Below, piece by piece: positions 55,193-63,600 of a stretch of 64,000 nucleotides of DNA. The notes under the pieces are model-generated. The model did no database searches, had not been told where the DNA came from, and was given only the letters and a program-made list of their open reading frames with translations. Every line of letters begins with the position of its first letter. The stretch's first letter is position 1. Made by a program: the position numbers and the translations under genes. This DNA is from Martelella mediterranea DSM 17316 (GTDB lineage: Bacteria; Pseudomonadota; Alphaproteobacteria; Rhizobiales; Rhizobiaceae), in assembly GCF_002043005.1 (NCBI RefSeq), contig NZ_CP020331.1, positions 372,001 to 436,000 on the forward strand, read 5' to 3'.

Positions 55193-55948
55193 TTACGGGG
55201 CGGGGCGGCCCTTGGACAGGCTGGCCGCGGCCGCGCGCACGAGTTTCAGCGTGCGTTCCCGGTCGTCCGTGGTCGTGCGGTCGAGGCGCTCGGTATAGGG
55301 CGAGGTGACGACCGCCATCACCGAGCCTAGCGGACCCATGACCGGGGCCGAAAGATTGGTGACGCCGGCGATCTGCTCGCTCGGCATCATGGTGTAGCCT
55401 GCCTTGCGGATCGGCTCGAGACGGGCCTCCGTTTCAGGCGTCATCGTCTCGCCCGCGCCCTTCAACATCAGCGCCCGGTTTTCCGGCGTGGAGAAGGCGA
55501 GGAAGACGAGGCCGGAGCCGGTCGAGGTCAGCTTCAGCCGCGTTCCGACGCGAACGGCGAGGCTCCAGTAGCTCGGCGCATCGACCTGCGCGACCACGAC
55601 GGCGGCGTTCCTGTCGAAGACCACGATGTGGCAGGATTGGCCGGCCTCCTGCGCCACCTCTTGGAGCAGCGGCATCGCCTGGTTGACGAGCCGGCGCAGC
55701 GGCGGGCGGGCATGCACCAGCTCGAACATCTTCAGCGTGATCTCGTAGCGATCCTCCGGCGTGCGGCGGATATATTCGCGCCGCACCAGCCGGTCGAGCA
55801 TGCGGTAGATCTCGTTCGGCGTCCGCCCCAGCGATTTTGCGATTTCCGCCTGGCTCAAGGAGCCGTCGGTCTCGGCCAGAAGCTCGAAAATGTCGAGGCC
55901 CTTGTCGAGGGCGGGCGCGCGGTAGCGGTCGGACTCATCTGTTGCCAT
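55193..55948 (-). CDS. IclR-family transcriptional regulator
   Basis: The 251-residue regulator has an N-terminal winged helix (SLSQAEIAKSLGRTPNEIYR, then RMLDRLVRREYIRR) and the IclR effector domain (HIVVFDRNAAVVVAQVDAP, TSTGSGLVFLAFS). I use ATG 55948, with GAAGGA upstream; an in-frame start 44 codons earlier would overlap the operator region. It is divergent from the importer operon and probably controls it through the palindrome at 56066. Confidence 0.9.
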   Translation of the reverse strand: MATDESDRYRAPALDKGLDIFELLAETDGSLSQAEIAKSLGRTPNEIYRMLDRLVRREYIRRTPEDRYEITLKMFELVHARPPLRRLVNQAMPLLQEVAQEAGQSCHIVVFDRNAAVVVAQVDAPSYWSLAVRVGTRLKLTSTGSGLVFLAFSTPENRALMLKGAGETMTPETEARLEPIRKAGYTMMPSEQIAGVTNLSAPVMGPLGSVMAVVTSPYTERLDRTTTDDRERTLKLVRAAAASLSKGRPAP

Positions 55949-56065
55949 GGTCGATCCTTCGGTGACGGGTGAAGTTTTCACCCTGAAATCGCTGCGAAAC
56001 TGCCGCTGTTCCTGTCCAATATCAAGAGCGCCGTTGACGCCCCCGTCGAAATGGTGCTTATATAC

Positions 56066-56087
56066 GAATAGACTTTTCAAATATGGA
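56066..56087 (+). promoter_or_regulatory. Candidate IclR operator, copy 2
   Basis: GAATAGACTTTTC followed by AAATATGGA matches the site at 53380 at 19 of 22 positions. It lies in the 178-bp gap between iclR and the importer operon, 39 bp before the receptor start. The palindrome is slightly less perfect than in copy 1. Confidence 0.6.
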
Positions 56088-56126
56088 GGATCAAGTCTTT
56101 TCTGGGCTTGAACGGATAGGAGGAGA

Positions 56127-57458
56127 ATGATGCGAATGAAACTTCTGAAAGCGACCCTCGTCGCTTGCTGCGCCGTTGGCGGCCTCGCCGCTTCGGCGCA
56201 GGCCGATGATTTCGACTATGGCAGCTTTCCAGACTATACGCTGAAGGTGAAGCTGATCGGCGGCACCCAGTATGAAAAGCTCTACACCCGCATTCCCGAA
56301 TGGGAGGAGATGACCGGCGCCAAGGTCGAGATCGTTTCGTCGAAGAATCACTTCGACCTCGACCGCGAGATCAAGCAGGACATCGCCGCCGGCGACATTA
56401 CCTGGTGCGTCGGCTCCAACCACACCAGCTTCGCCCCGCAATATGGCGACCTCTATATCGACCTCTCCGAGCATATCCCGCAGTCCGAACTCGACAAATA
56501 TGTTCCGGGCACGCTGGAATCGGCCAAGGTCGACGGCCGTCTGGTCCAGCTGCCGCGCGTCACCGACGTTTCCAACCTCTATTATCGCAAGAGCCTCTAT
56601 GCCGATCCGGCCAACCAGCAGGCATGGAAGGAAAAATACGGCACCGACCTCGCGCCGCCGAAGACCTATGACGAGTTCCGCGACCAGGTGATCTTCTTCG
56701 CCGATCCGCCGAACCTCTATGGCACTGCTTTCGCCGGCAAGGACGAGGGCATGTCGGGCCGGTTCATGGAGATCCTGCGCGCCAATGGCGGCGACATGTT
56801 CGACGATGAATTCCGCCCGACCTTCAATTCGCCGGAAGGCGTGGCCGCGCTGCAGTGGTTCATCGACGTCTATGACGCTGGCGCGGTTCCGGCAGGCACG
56901 GTCAACTATACCTGGGACGATATCGGTCAGGCGATGGCTGCCGGCCAGCTTGCGCTTGATCTCGACTGGCCGGGCTTTGCGGCCTTCTTCGCCGATCCGT
57001 CGTCCTCGAAGATCGCGGATGACCTCGGCTACGCTGTCGCGCCGGCCGGTACGTCGGGCCATGGCGGTGGCTGGTCTGGCTCGCATTCGTTCTCGGTCAC
57101 TCAGGACTGCGACAACAAGGATGCCGCCGTCTCGTTTGCCGTGTTCATGACCAATGACGAGAGCGAATTGATGGAAGCCATGGCCGGCAACCTGCCGACC
57201 CGCACCGCGACCTATGACGAGGTGATTGCCTGGTTCAACGAGAACGGCAAGGAGAACCTCGCCGAGATGTTCCAGGTCTGGCAGGAATCGCTCGCTGACG
57301 CCCGCACCCCGCCGCTGATCCCGGAATGGATCCAGGTCTCGAACGTGCTGTGGCCCGAGCTGCAGGCCGCGATCGTCGGCGAGAAGACCCCGCAGGACGC
57401 GCTCGATGATGCCGCCGAGCAGGCGACCATGATCATGGAAGATGCCGGCTACTACTGA
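56127..57458 (+). CDS. Sugar ABC transporter substrate-binding protein (family 1)
   Basis: The 443-residue periplasmic receptor has a signal peptide (cleavage after ASAQA) and a family 1 fold (LKVKLIGGTQYEKLYTRIPE, NLYYRKSLYADPANQQAWK). Start ATG 56127 follows TAGGAGGAG. It heads the operon that contains fuconate dehydratase, so L-fucose or a closely related sugar is its likely ligand. A strong hairpin follows it. Confidence 0.9.
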   Translation: MMRMKLLKATLVACCAVGGLAASAQADDFDYGSFPDYTLKVKLIGGTQYEKLYTRIPEWEEMTGAKVEIVSSKNHFDLDREIKQDIAAGDITWCVGSNHTSFAPQYGDLYIDLSEHIPQSELDKYVPGTLESAKVDGRLVQLPRVTDVSNLYYRKSLYADPANQQAWKEKYGTDLAPPKTYDEFRDQVIFFADPPNLYGTAFAGKDEGMSGRFMEILRANGGDMFDDEFRPTFNSPEGVAALQWFIDVYDAGAVPAGTVNYTWDDIGQAMAAGQLALDLDWPGFAAFFADPSSSKIADDLGYAVAPAGTSGHGGGWSGSHSFSVTQDCDNKDAAVSFAVFMTNDESELMEAMAGNLPTRTATYDEVIAWFNENGKENLAEMFQVWQESLADARTPPLIPEWIQVSNVLWPELQAAIVGEKTPQDALDDAAEQATMIMEDAGYY

Positions 57459-57471
57459 GTGGCCTCTCATA

Positions 57472-57499
57472 TCGTCGCCGGCTTCAAGGCCGGCGACGA
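57472..57499 (+). promoter_or_regulatory. Intra-operon hairpin after the receptor gene
   Basis: TCGTCGCCGGC and GCCGGCGACGA form a perfect 11-bp stem with a 6-nt loop, 13 bp after the receptor stop. No T-run follows. It probably protects the receptor part of the message from 3' decay. Confidence 0.6.
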
Positions 57500-57555
57500 C
57501 ATCGGCTCAGGCCGCACAGAATTTCCGTTTTTCTTGAAATTTCCGAAGGCGCGAC

Positions 57556-58458
57556 ATGAAGTTCTTCAGGTCTCCGCAGGCGACGCCCTATCTTCTGCTG
57601 CTGCCGGCCATCATCGTCATTCTGGCGGTCGTGCTGGTGCCGCTTCTGGTGTCGTTCTGGACGAGCTTCACCAGCTACAATCTGGTGCGGCCGGACTCGC
57701 TCTATAATTTCGTCGGCCTGCGCAATTACAGGCGCCTGATCGGCAATGACGATTTCTGGTGGGCCTTCGGTCGCACCGTGGTGTTCATCACCATCGCGCT
57801 CAATCTGGAAATGTTGCTGGGGCTCGGGCTGGCGCTGCTCGTCAACCGCATCACCTGGGGCCAGCGCACGCTCCGCACCATCATGATGTTCCCGATGATG
57901 TTTTCGCCGATCCTTGTCGGTTTCCAGTTCAAATATCTGTTCAACGATTCCGTCGGCCTGGTGAACAATGCGCTGTTCGCGCTGAACCTGATCGACAAGC
58001 CGATCCCGTGGCTGGTCAATGGCTGGCTCGCCAATTTCTCGATCATCGTCGCGGAAATGTGGATGTCGACCTCGATCTTCGCGATCCTGCTGATGGCCGG
58101 TCTGCTCGCCATGCCGAAGGAGCCGATCGAAGCCGCCAAGGTCGACGGCTGCAACGCCATTCAGGTGTTCCGCCACATCACGCTGCCCTTCCTGATGCCG
58201 TTCATCTGGATCGCGATGACGATCCGCTCGCTCGATGTCGCGCGCGCCTATGACATGGTCAAGATCATGACCAATGGCGGCCCCGCCGGCCGTACCGAGT
58301 TGATCTGGACGCTGATGACCCGCACCGGCTACCAGAACGCGCAGATGGGGATGGCGAACGCCATGGGCTACATCTCCATCCTGCTCTCGATCGCCTTCAC
58401 CATCATGTTCTACCGCAACCTGACGAAGGCGCGCGTCTTCATGGGAGGCGCACAATGA
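57556..58458 (+). CDS. Sugar ABC transporter permease (MalF type)
   Basis: The 300-residue six-helix permease has the EAA loop PIEAAKVDGCNAIQVFRHIT. It overlaps the next permease gene by 4 bp. It carries the sugar bound by the receptor encoded at 56.1 kb. Confidence 0.9.
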   Translation: MKFFRSPQATPYLLLLPAIIVILAVVLVPLLVSFWTSFTSYNLVRPDSLYNFVGLRNYRRLIGNDDFWWAFGRTVVFITIALNLEMLLGLGLALLVNRITWGQRTLRTIMMFPMMFSPILVGFQFKYLFNDSVGLVNNALFALNLIDKPIPWLVNGWLANFSIIVAEMWMSTSIFAILLMAGLLAMPKEPIEAAKVDGCNAIQVFRHITLPFLMPFIWIAMTIRSLDVARAYDMVKIMTNGGPAGRTELIWTLMTRTGYQNAQMGMANAMGYISILLSIAFTIMFYRNLTKARVFMGGAQ

Positions 58459-59330
58459 GTGCTGCGAAAAGTGCAATGACCATCGAGAAGCCCTGGCAGC
58501 GCTGGCTGCTCCGGATCACGCTGTTCATCGCGATGATGATCCTGGTCGTGCCCGGCGCCTGGGTGGTGCTGACCGCCTTTCGTCCCAATGTCGAGGTCAT
58601 GGCCCGCCCGCCGGTCTGGATCCCCGAGGTCTGGACGCTCGACAACTTCCTCGGCATTTTCGGCCTTTTGCCGGATCGCCAGCAGGGCTTGCCGGTCGAG
58701 CGCTATTTCATCAATTCGCTGGTGATCTCGCTGACCTCCACCGTGGTCGCGATCCTGGTCGGCATGATGGGCGGCTATGCCTTCGCCCGCTACCGGTTCA
58801 AGGGCAAGGGCGCGCTGTTCCTGTCCTTCATGCTGTCGCGCACCGTGCCGGGCGTGGCGCTGTCGCTGCCGCTCTTCATCCTGTGGAGCAAGGTCGGGCT
58901 GATCGACACCAAGTTCGGGCTGATCCTCGTCTATATGGCGATCAACATCCCGTTCACGATCTGGCTGACGGATGGCTTCTTCCGCCAAATCCCGGCGGAT
59001 CTTTCCGAGGCTGCCCAGATCGACGGCTGCACCCGCTGGCAGGCGTTCTGGAAGGTCGAGTTTCCGCTCGCCCGTTCGGGGCTCGCGTCTGCCGGCATCT
59101 TTGCCTTTCTGACGGCATGGAACGAGTTCGCGCTCGCAAGCCAGCTTACCCGCACCACCGCCTCGAAGACCATGCCGGTCGGGCTGATGGACTTTACCGC
59201 CCAGTTCACCGTCGACTGGACCGGGATGAGCGCCATGGCCGTGCTGATCATCATCCCGGCGCTGATCCTCACCTTCATCGTACAAAAGCATCTGATTGCC
59301 GGACTGACGTTCGGCGGCGTGAAAGGATAA
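58455..59330 (+). CDS. Sugar ABC transporter permease (MalG type)
   Basis: The 291-residue six-helix permease has the EAA loop DLSEAAQIDGCTRWQAFWKV and the C-terminal LIAGLTFGGVKG. It ends 4 bp before the GTG start of the ATPase gene. Confidence 0.9.
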   Translation: MSAAKSAMTIEKPWQRWLLRITLFIAMMILVVPGAWVVLTAFRPNVEVMARPPVWIPEVWTLDNFLGIFGLLPDRQQGLPVERYFINSLVISLTSTVVAILVGMMGGYAFARYRFKGKGALFLSFMLSRTVPGVALSLPLFILWSKVGLIDTKFGLILVYMAINIPFTIWLTDGFFRQIPADLSEAAQIDGCTRWQAFWKVEFPLARSGLASAGIFAFLTAWNEFALASQLTRTTASKTMPVGLMDFTAQFTVDWTGMSAMAVLIIIPALILTFIVQKHLIAGLTFGGVKG

Positions 59331-59334
59331 TCCC

Positions 59335-60426
59335 GTGGCCGAAGTGCACCTTTCCAAAATCGTCAAGCGCTACGGTTCGCTTGAAGTCGTCCACGGCATC
59401 GATCTCGACGTGGCCCATAACGAGTTCGTCGTCCTCGTCGGCCCGTCCGGTTGCGGCAAGTCGACGACGCTGAGGATGATCGCCGGGCTGGAGGAAATCT
59501 CCGGCGGCGAACTCCGGATCGGCGACCGCGTGGTCAACGCGCTGCCGCCCAGATCGCGCAACATTTCGATGGTGTTCCAGTCGTATGCGCTCTACCCGCA
59601 TATGACCGTGCGGGACAATCTCGGCTTCGGCCTGAAGATCGCCGGCATGTCGCCGGAGGATATCAAGCCCCGTGTCGACGAGGCCGCCGGCATTCTCGGC
59701 CTCGAACCGTTCATGGATCGGCTGCCGGCCAATCTGTCGGGCGGCCAGCGCCAGCGCGTTGCCATGGGCCGCGCCATCGTGCGCCATCCGGATGTGTTCC
59801 TGTTCGACGAGCCGCTTTCGAACCTTGACGCCAAGCTTCGCGGACAGATGCGCGTCGAGATCAAGAAGCTGCATCAGCGGGTGAAGACCACGGTCATCTA
59901 CGTCACCCACGACCAGGTCGAGGCGATGACGCTTGCCGACCGGATCGTGATCATGCGCGACGGCTATGTCGAGCAGGTCGGCACGCCGACCGAGGTGTTC
60001 GAACACCCGGCCAACACCTTCGTTGCCGGTTTCATCGGCTCGCCGCCGATGAACCAGCTCGACGCAATCGTCGAGGAGGGCGGCGCAAGGCTTTCCGATG
60101 GCACGCTGGTGCCGCTGCCGGCCGATATCGGGCCGAAGGTCGCCGCCGGCGCGAAGGTCGTTATCGGCTTCCGTCCGGATGCCTTCGCGCCGAAGGGCCA
60201 TTCGCTGCATGCCGAGGACCGCTGGCTGGAAGTGAACCTGCCGGTGATGATCTCGGAGCCGCTGGGCACCGAGACCATCATCTACACCGAACTCGGCGGC
60301 AAGGAAGTGCAGGCGAAGATGCTCGATCCGCGCCCGCTGACCGATGGCGAGAACCTGACCTTCACCCTCGATCTCGACCGTCTGCACGTCTTCGACGGCA
60401 CAAGCGGCAAGAGCCTGAGGACCTGA
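59335..60426 (+). CDS. Sugar ABC transporter ATP-binding protein (MalK/UgpC type)
   Basis: The 363-residue ATPase begins at GTG 59335 after AAAGGA. Walker [10 protein letters not shown], signature LSGGQRQR, Walker [13 protein letters not shown] and YVTHDQVEAM are intact; a TOBE domain follows. It is followed by metabolic genes after 1 bp, so transport and catabolism share a transcript. Confidence 0.93.
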   Translation: MAEVHLSKIVKRYGSLEVVHGIDLDVAHNEFVVLVGPSGCGKSTTLRMIAGLEEISGGELRIGDRVVNALPPRSRNISMVFQSYALYPHMTVRDNLGFGLKIAGMSPEDIKPRVDEAAGILGLEPFMDRLPANLSGGQRQRVAMGRAIVRHPDVFLFDEPLSNLDAKLRGQMRVEIKKLHQRVKTTVIYVTHDQVEAMTLADRIVIMRDGYVEQVGTPTEVFEHPANTFVAGFIGSPPMNQLDAIVEEGGARLSDGTLVPLPADIGPKVAAGAKVVIGFRPDAFAPKGHSLHAEDRWLEVNLPVMISEPLGTETIIYTELGGKEVQAKMLDPRPLTDGENLTFTLDLDRLHVFDGTSGKSLRT

Positions 60427-60427
60427 C

Positions 60428-61534
60428 ATGGCGAAGATCGTCCGCGCCGAAATCGTGATGGTGGACCTGAAGCCGAAGGTGAAAAGGGTCGATGCGATCC
60501 AGTCCTTCGTCTCCCAGGAAACGCCGATCGTGCGGATCACCGATGCAGACGGCGTCACCGGCACGGGCTATTCCTACACCATCGGAACCGGTGGACCTTC
60601 CGTGATGGCGCTTCTGGAAAAGACGCTGCTGCCGGCGATCATCGGCCGCGATGCCTTCGAGATCGAACGCATCTGGCGCGACCTCACCTTCCTCACCCAT
60701 GCGACCACGGTCGGCGCGATCACCGCGATCGCGCTTGCCGCCATCGATACCGCGCTCTGGGACCTGAAGGCGGTGAAGCTCGGCCTTCCCCTGCACAAGC
60801 TTGCCGGCGGTGCGCAGGCGGACATCCCGCTCTACACCACCGAGGGTGGCTGGCTGCATCTGGAGACCGAAGCCCTTGTTGATGATGCGCTGAAGGCGCA
60901 GGCGGACGGCTTCTCTGGCTGCAAGCTCAAGGTCGGGCGCCCGCTATTTGAAGACGCCGCCCGCATCGGCGCGGTGCGCGAGGCCGTCGGCCCGGCCTTC
61001 GAGATTTTCACCGATGCCAACCAGGCCTTCAATGTCGATGAGGCGGTGCGCCGCGCCGCCGTCTACCAGCGGCTCGATATTGGCTGGCTGGAGGAGCCGC
61101 TGCCGGCTGACGATATCGAGGGCCATGTCGTGCTCTCCCGGCACACCTCGGTGCCGGTCGCGGTTGGCGAAAGCCTCTATTCGGCCTCGCATTTCCGCGA
61201 ATATCTGGAACGCCGCGCCGCATCGATCATTCAGGTCGATGTCGGCCGGATCGGCGGCATCACGCCGTGGCTCAAGGTCGCACATATGGCGGAGTGCTTC
61301 AACGTCGCGGTCGCGCCGCATTTCCTGATGGAGTTGCATGTGTCACTCTGTGCCGCGGTGCCGAATGCGCGTTGGGTCGAGTATATTCCGCAACTCGACG
61401 CGATCACGGTCCACGGCATGACCATACGCGCCGGCCGCGCCGTCCCCTCCGACGAGCCCGGCCTCGGCATCGCCTGGGATTTCGAGGCGATCGCCCGCAT
61501 GGCGGTCGAAGGCTCGCGAAAGACAATCACCTGA
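60428..61534 (+). CDS. Enolase-superfamily (mandelate racemase type) sugar-acid enzyme
   Basis: The 368-residue enzyme has the CKLKVG lysines (166, 168), Asp196 in FTDANQAF, glutamates in WLEEPL and VAVGESLY, and His in VAPHFLMELH, a full mandelate-racemase-type active site. It is a different subfamily from the fuconate dehydratase at 62.3 kb, only about 25-30% similar by eye. It starts 1 bp after the ATPase stop. It may process a second sugar acid (for example a galactonate-like or epimeric acid) taken up by the same importer. Confidence 0.87.
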   Translation: MAKIVRAEIVMVDLKPKVKRVDAIQSFVSQETPIVRITDADGVTGTGYSYTIGTGGPSVMALLEKTLLPAIIGRDAFEIERIWRDLTFLTHATTVGAITAIALAAIDTALWDLKAVKLGLPLHKLAGGAQADIPLYTTEGGWLHLETEALVDDALKAQADGFSGCKLKVGRPLFEDAARIGAVREAVGPAFEIFTDANQAFNVDEAVRRAAVYQRLDIGWLEEPLPADDIEGHVVLSRHTSVPVAVGESLYSASHFREYLERRAASIIQVDVGRIGGITPWLKVAHMAECFNVAVAPHFLMELHVSLCAAVPNARWVEYIPQLDAITVHGMTIRAGRAVPSDEPGLGIAWDFEAIARMAVEGSRKTIT

Positions 61535-61545
61535 AGGATACACCC

Positions 61546-62277
61546 ATGACCGATCTCACCGGCAAGACCTGCCTCATCACCGCCGCAGCCCAAGGCATCG
61601 GTGCTGCCTCCGTCAAGGCTTTCGCCAAGGCCGGCGCCAAGGTGATCGCGACCGATATCAACGCCGAAAAACTCGCCGAACTGGAAGGTGTCGCTGGCGT
61701 CACGACCCGGCGTCTGGACGTGCTGTCGGATGAGGCGGTTGCCAATGCCGTGTCTGAAATCGGCGCTGTCGATATCCTGTTCAATTGCGCCGGCGTGGTT
61801 CACAACGGCTCGGTGCTGGACATGAAGGACGGCGATCTCGACTTTGCCTACGATCTCAACGTCAAGGCCATGGTGCGCACGGTGCGGGCGTTCCTGCCGG
61901 GCATGATCGAACGCGAATACGGCGTTATCATCAATATGTCCTCGGTTGCTTCGTCGCTGAAGGGCGTGCCGAACCGGTTCGCCTATTCGACCACCAAGGC
62001 CGCAGTTCTCGGCCTGACCAAGTCGATCGCCGCCGATTACGTGACCAAGGGCATCCGCTGCACCGCGATCTGCCCTGGCACGGTCGACAGCCCCTCGCTG
62101 CAGGACCGGCTGAAGGCGACCGGCGATTACGAGAAGGCCCGCGCCGACTTCATCGCCCGCCAGCCGATCGGCCGGATCGGAACGCCGGAGGAGATCGCCG
62201 ACCTCGCCGTCTATCTCGCCGGTGCCACCTACACCACCGGCCAGGCCCATATCATCGACGGCGGCTGGACCGCCTGA
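61546..62277 (+). CDS. SDR, probable 2-keto-3-deoxy-L-fuconate dehydrogenase
   Basis: The 243-residue SDR has LITAAAQGIGAASV, the Asp-Ile-Asn after strand 2 that favours NAD, NCAGVVHNG, catalytic Ser in NMSSVAS and YSTTK. Length and motifs fit the group that oxidises 2-keto-3-deoxy-L-fuconate to the 2,4-diketo acid (also seen in mammals as BDH2-like DHRS6 relatives). ATG 61546 lies 11 bp after the enolase-type gene. Position next to fucD and an FAH hydrolase supports this step. Confidence 0.87.
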   Translation: MTDLTGKTCLITAAAQGIGAASVKAFAKAGAKVIATDINAEKLAELEGVAGVTTRRLDVLSDEAVANAVSEIGAVDILFNCAGVVHNGSVLDMKDGDLDFAYDLNVKAMVRTVRAFLPGMIEREYGVIINMSSVASSLKGVPNRFAYSTTKAAVLGLTKSIAADYVTKGIRCTAICPGTVDSPSLQDRLKATGDYEKARADFIARQPIGRIGTPEEIADLAVYLAGATYTTGQAHIIDGGWTA

Positions 62278-62302
62278 TCCGCTACAAGACCGAGTGCACG
62301 CC

Positions 62303-63580
62303 ATGACCACCATCACCGGACTGTCCGTCCACGACCTGCGTTTCCCGACCTCGGCCAAGCTCGATGGTTCGGATGCGATGAACCCCGATCCGGATTATTC
62401 CGCGGCTTATGTCATCCTGAAAACGGACGGCGGTTTGGAGGGCCACGGCCTGACCTTCACCATCGGCCGCGGCAACGAGGTCGTCTGCGCCGCGATCCGC
62501 GCGCTTGAAGCACGGATGACCGGGCTTTCGCTCGATTGGATCACTGAGAACCCCGGCCGCTTCTGGCGGCATGTGACCGGCGACAGCCAGTTGCGCTGGA
62601 TCGGCCCGGACAAGGGGGCGATGCATCTTGCGACCGGCGCCGTCGTCAACGCTGCCTGGGACCTGATGGCGAAGGCAGCGGGCAAACCGGTCTGGCAGCT
62701 CGTCGCCGACATGACGCCGGAACAGCTCGTATCGATCATCGATTTCCGCTACCTGACCGACGCGATTACGCCTGACGAGGCGCTTGCGATCTTCCGCAAG
62801 GCGGAGGCCGGCAAGGCGGAGCGCATGGCGGAGCTGAAGGCAAATGGCTATCCCTGCTACACCACGTCCGCCGGCTGGCTCGGCTACAGCCACGACAAGC
62901 TCCGCCGTCTCGCGCAGGAGGCCGTCGATGCCGGCTTCACCCATATCAAGATGAAGGTCGGGCAGGACCGTGACGAGGATGTCGCGCGGCTGAAGATCGT
63001 GCGCGAGGTGATCGGCGAGGACCGCACGCTGATGATCGATGCCAACCAGGTCTGGGAGGTCGATCAGGCGATCGACTGGGTGAGGGCGCTCTCGCCCTTC
63101 CGCCCCTTCTTCATCGAGGAGCCGACCAGCCCCGACGATGTCGCCGGCCACCGGAAAATCCGCGAGGCGGTGGCGCCGGTGAAGGTCGCGACCGGCGAGA
63201 TGTGCCAGAACCGCATCCTGTTCAAGCAGTTCATCGCTGGCGGCGCGATCGATATCGTGCAGATCGACGCCTGCCGCATTGGTGGGCTGAACGAGGTGCT
63301 GTCGGTGCTGCTGATGGCAGCGAAATTCGGGCTGCCGGTCTGGCCGCATGCCGGTGGCGTCGGGCTTTGCGAATATGTTCAGCACCTGTCGATGATCGAC
63401 TATCTGGCGGTCTCCGGCTCCAAGGATGGCCGGGTGATCGAATATGTCGATCACCTGCACGAGCACTTCGTCGATCCCTGCCGGATCGAACGCGCGGCCT
63501 ACATGCCGCCGGAAAAGCCGGGCTTTTCCATTGAGATGAAGCGGGAAACGCTTCATAACTTCGCGTATTCGGCGGCTTGA
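62303..63580 (+). CDS. fucD: L-fuconate dehydratase
   Basis: The 425-residue enolase-superfamily enzyme dehydrates L-fuconate to 2-keto-3-deoxy-L-fuconate. The active site is complete: Lys216/Lys218 in HIKMKVG, Asp246 in MIDANQVW, Glu272 in FIEEPTSPDD, Glu299 in ATGEMCQ, and His349 in VWPHAGGVGLCEYVQH, the last being a strong subfamily motif. The long insertion with RYLTDAITPDEAL is also typical. Start ATG 62303. It lies between the dehydrogenase and hydrolase genes of the same pathway. Confidence 0.93.
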   Translation: MTTITGLSVHDLRFPTSAKLDGSDAMNPDPDYSAAYVILKTDGGLEGHGLTFTIGRGNEVVCAAIRALEARMTGLSLDWITENPGRFWRHVTGDSQLRWIGPDKGAMHLATGAVVNAAWDLMAKAAGKPVWQLVADMTPEQLVSIIDFRYLTDAITPDEALAIFRKAEAGKAERMAELKANGYPCYTTSAGWLGYSHDKLRRLAQEAVDAGFTHIKMKVGQDRDEDVARLKIVREVIGEDRTLMIDANQVWEVDQAIDWVRALSPFRPFFIEEPTSPDDVAGHRKIREAVAPVKVATGEMCQNRILFKQFIAGGAIDIVQIDACRIGGLNEVLSVLLMAAKFGLPVWPHAGGVGLCEYVQHLSMIDYLAVSGSKDGRVIEYVDHLHEHFVDPCRIERAAYMPPEKPGFSIEMKRETLHNFAYSAA

Positions 63581-63600
63581 GCCGCAAAAAGGAGTAGAAC

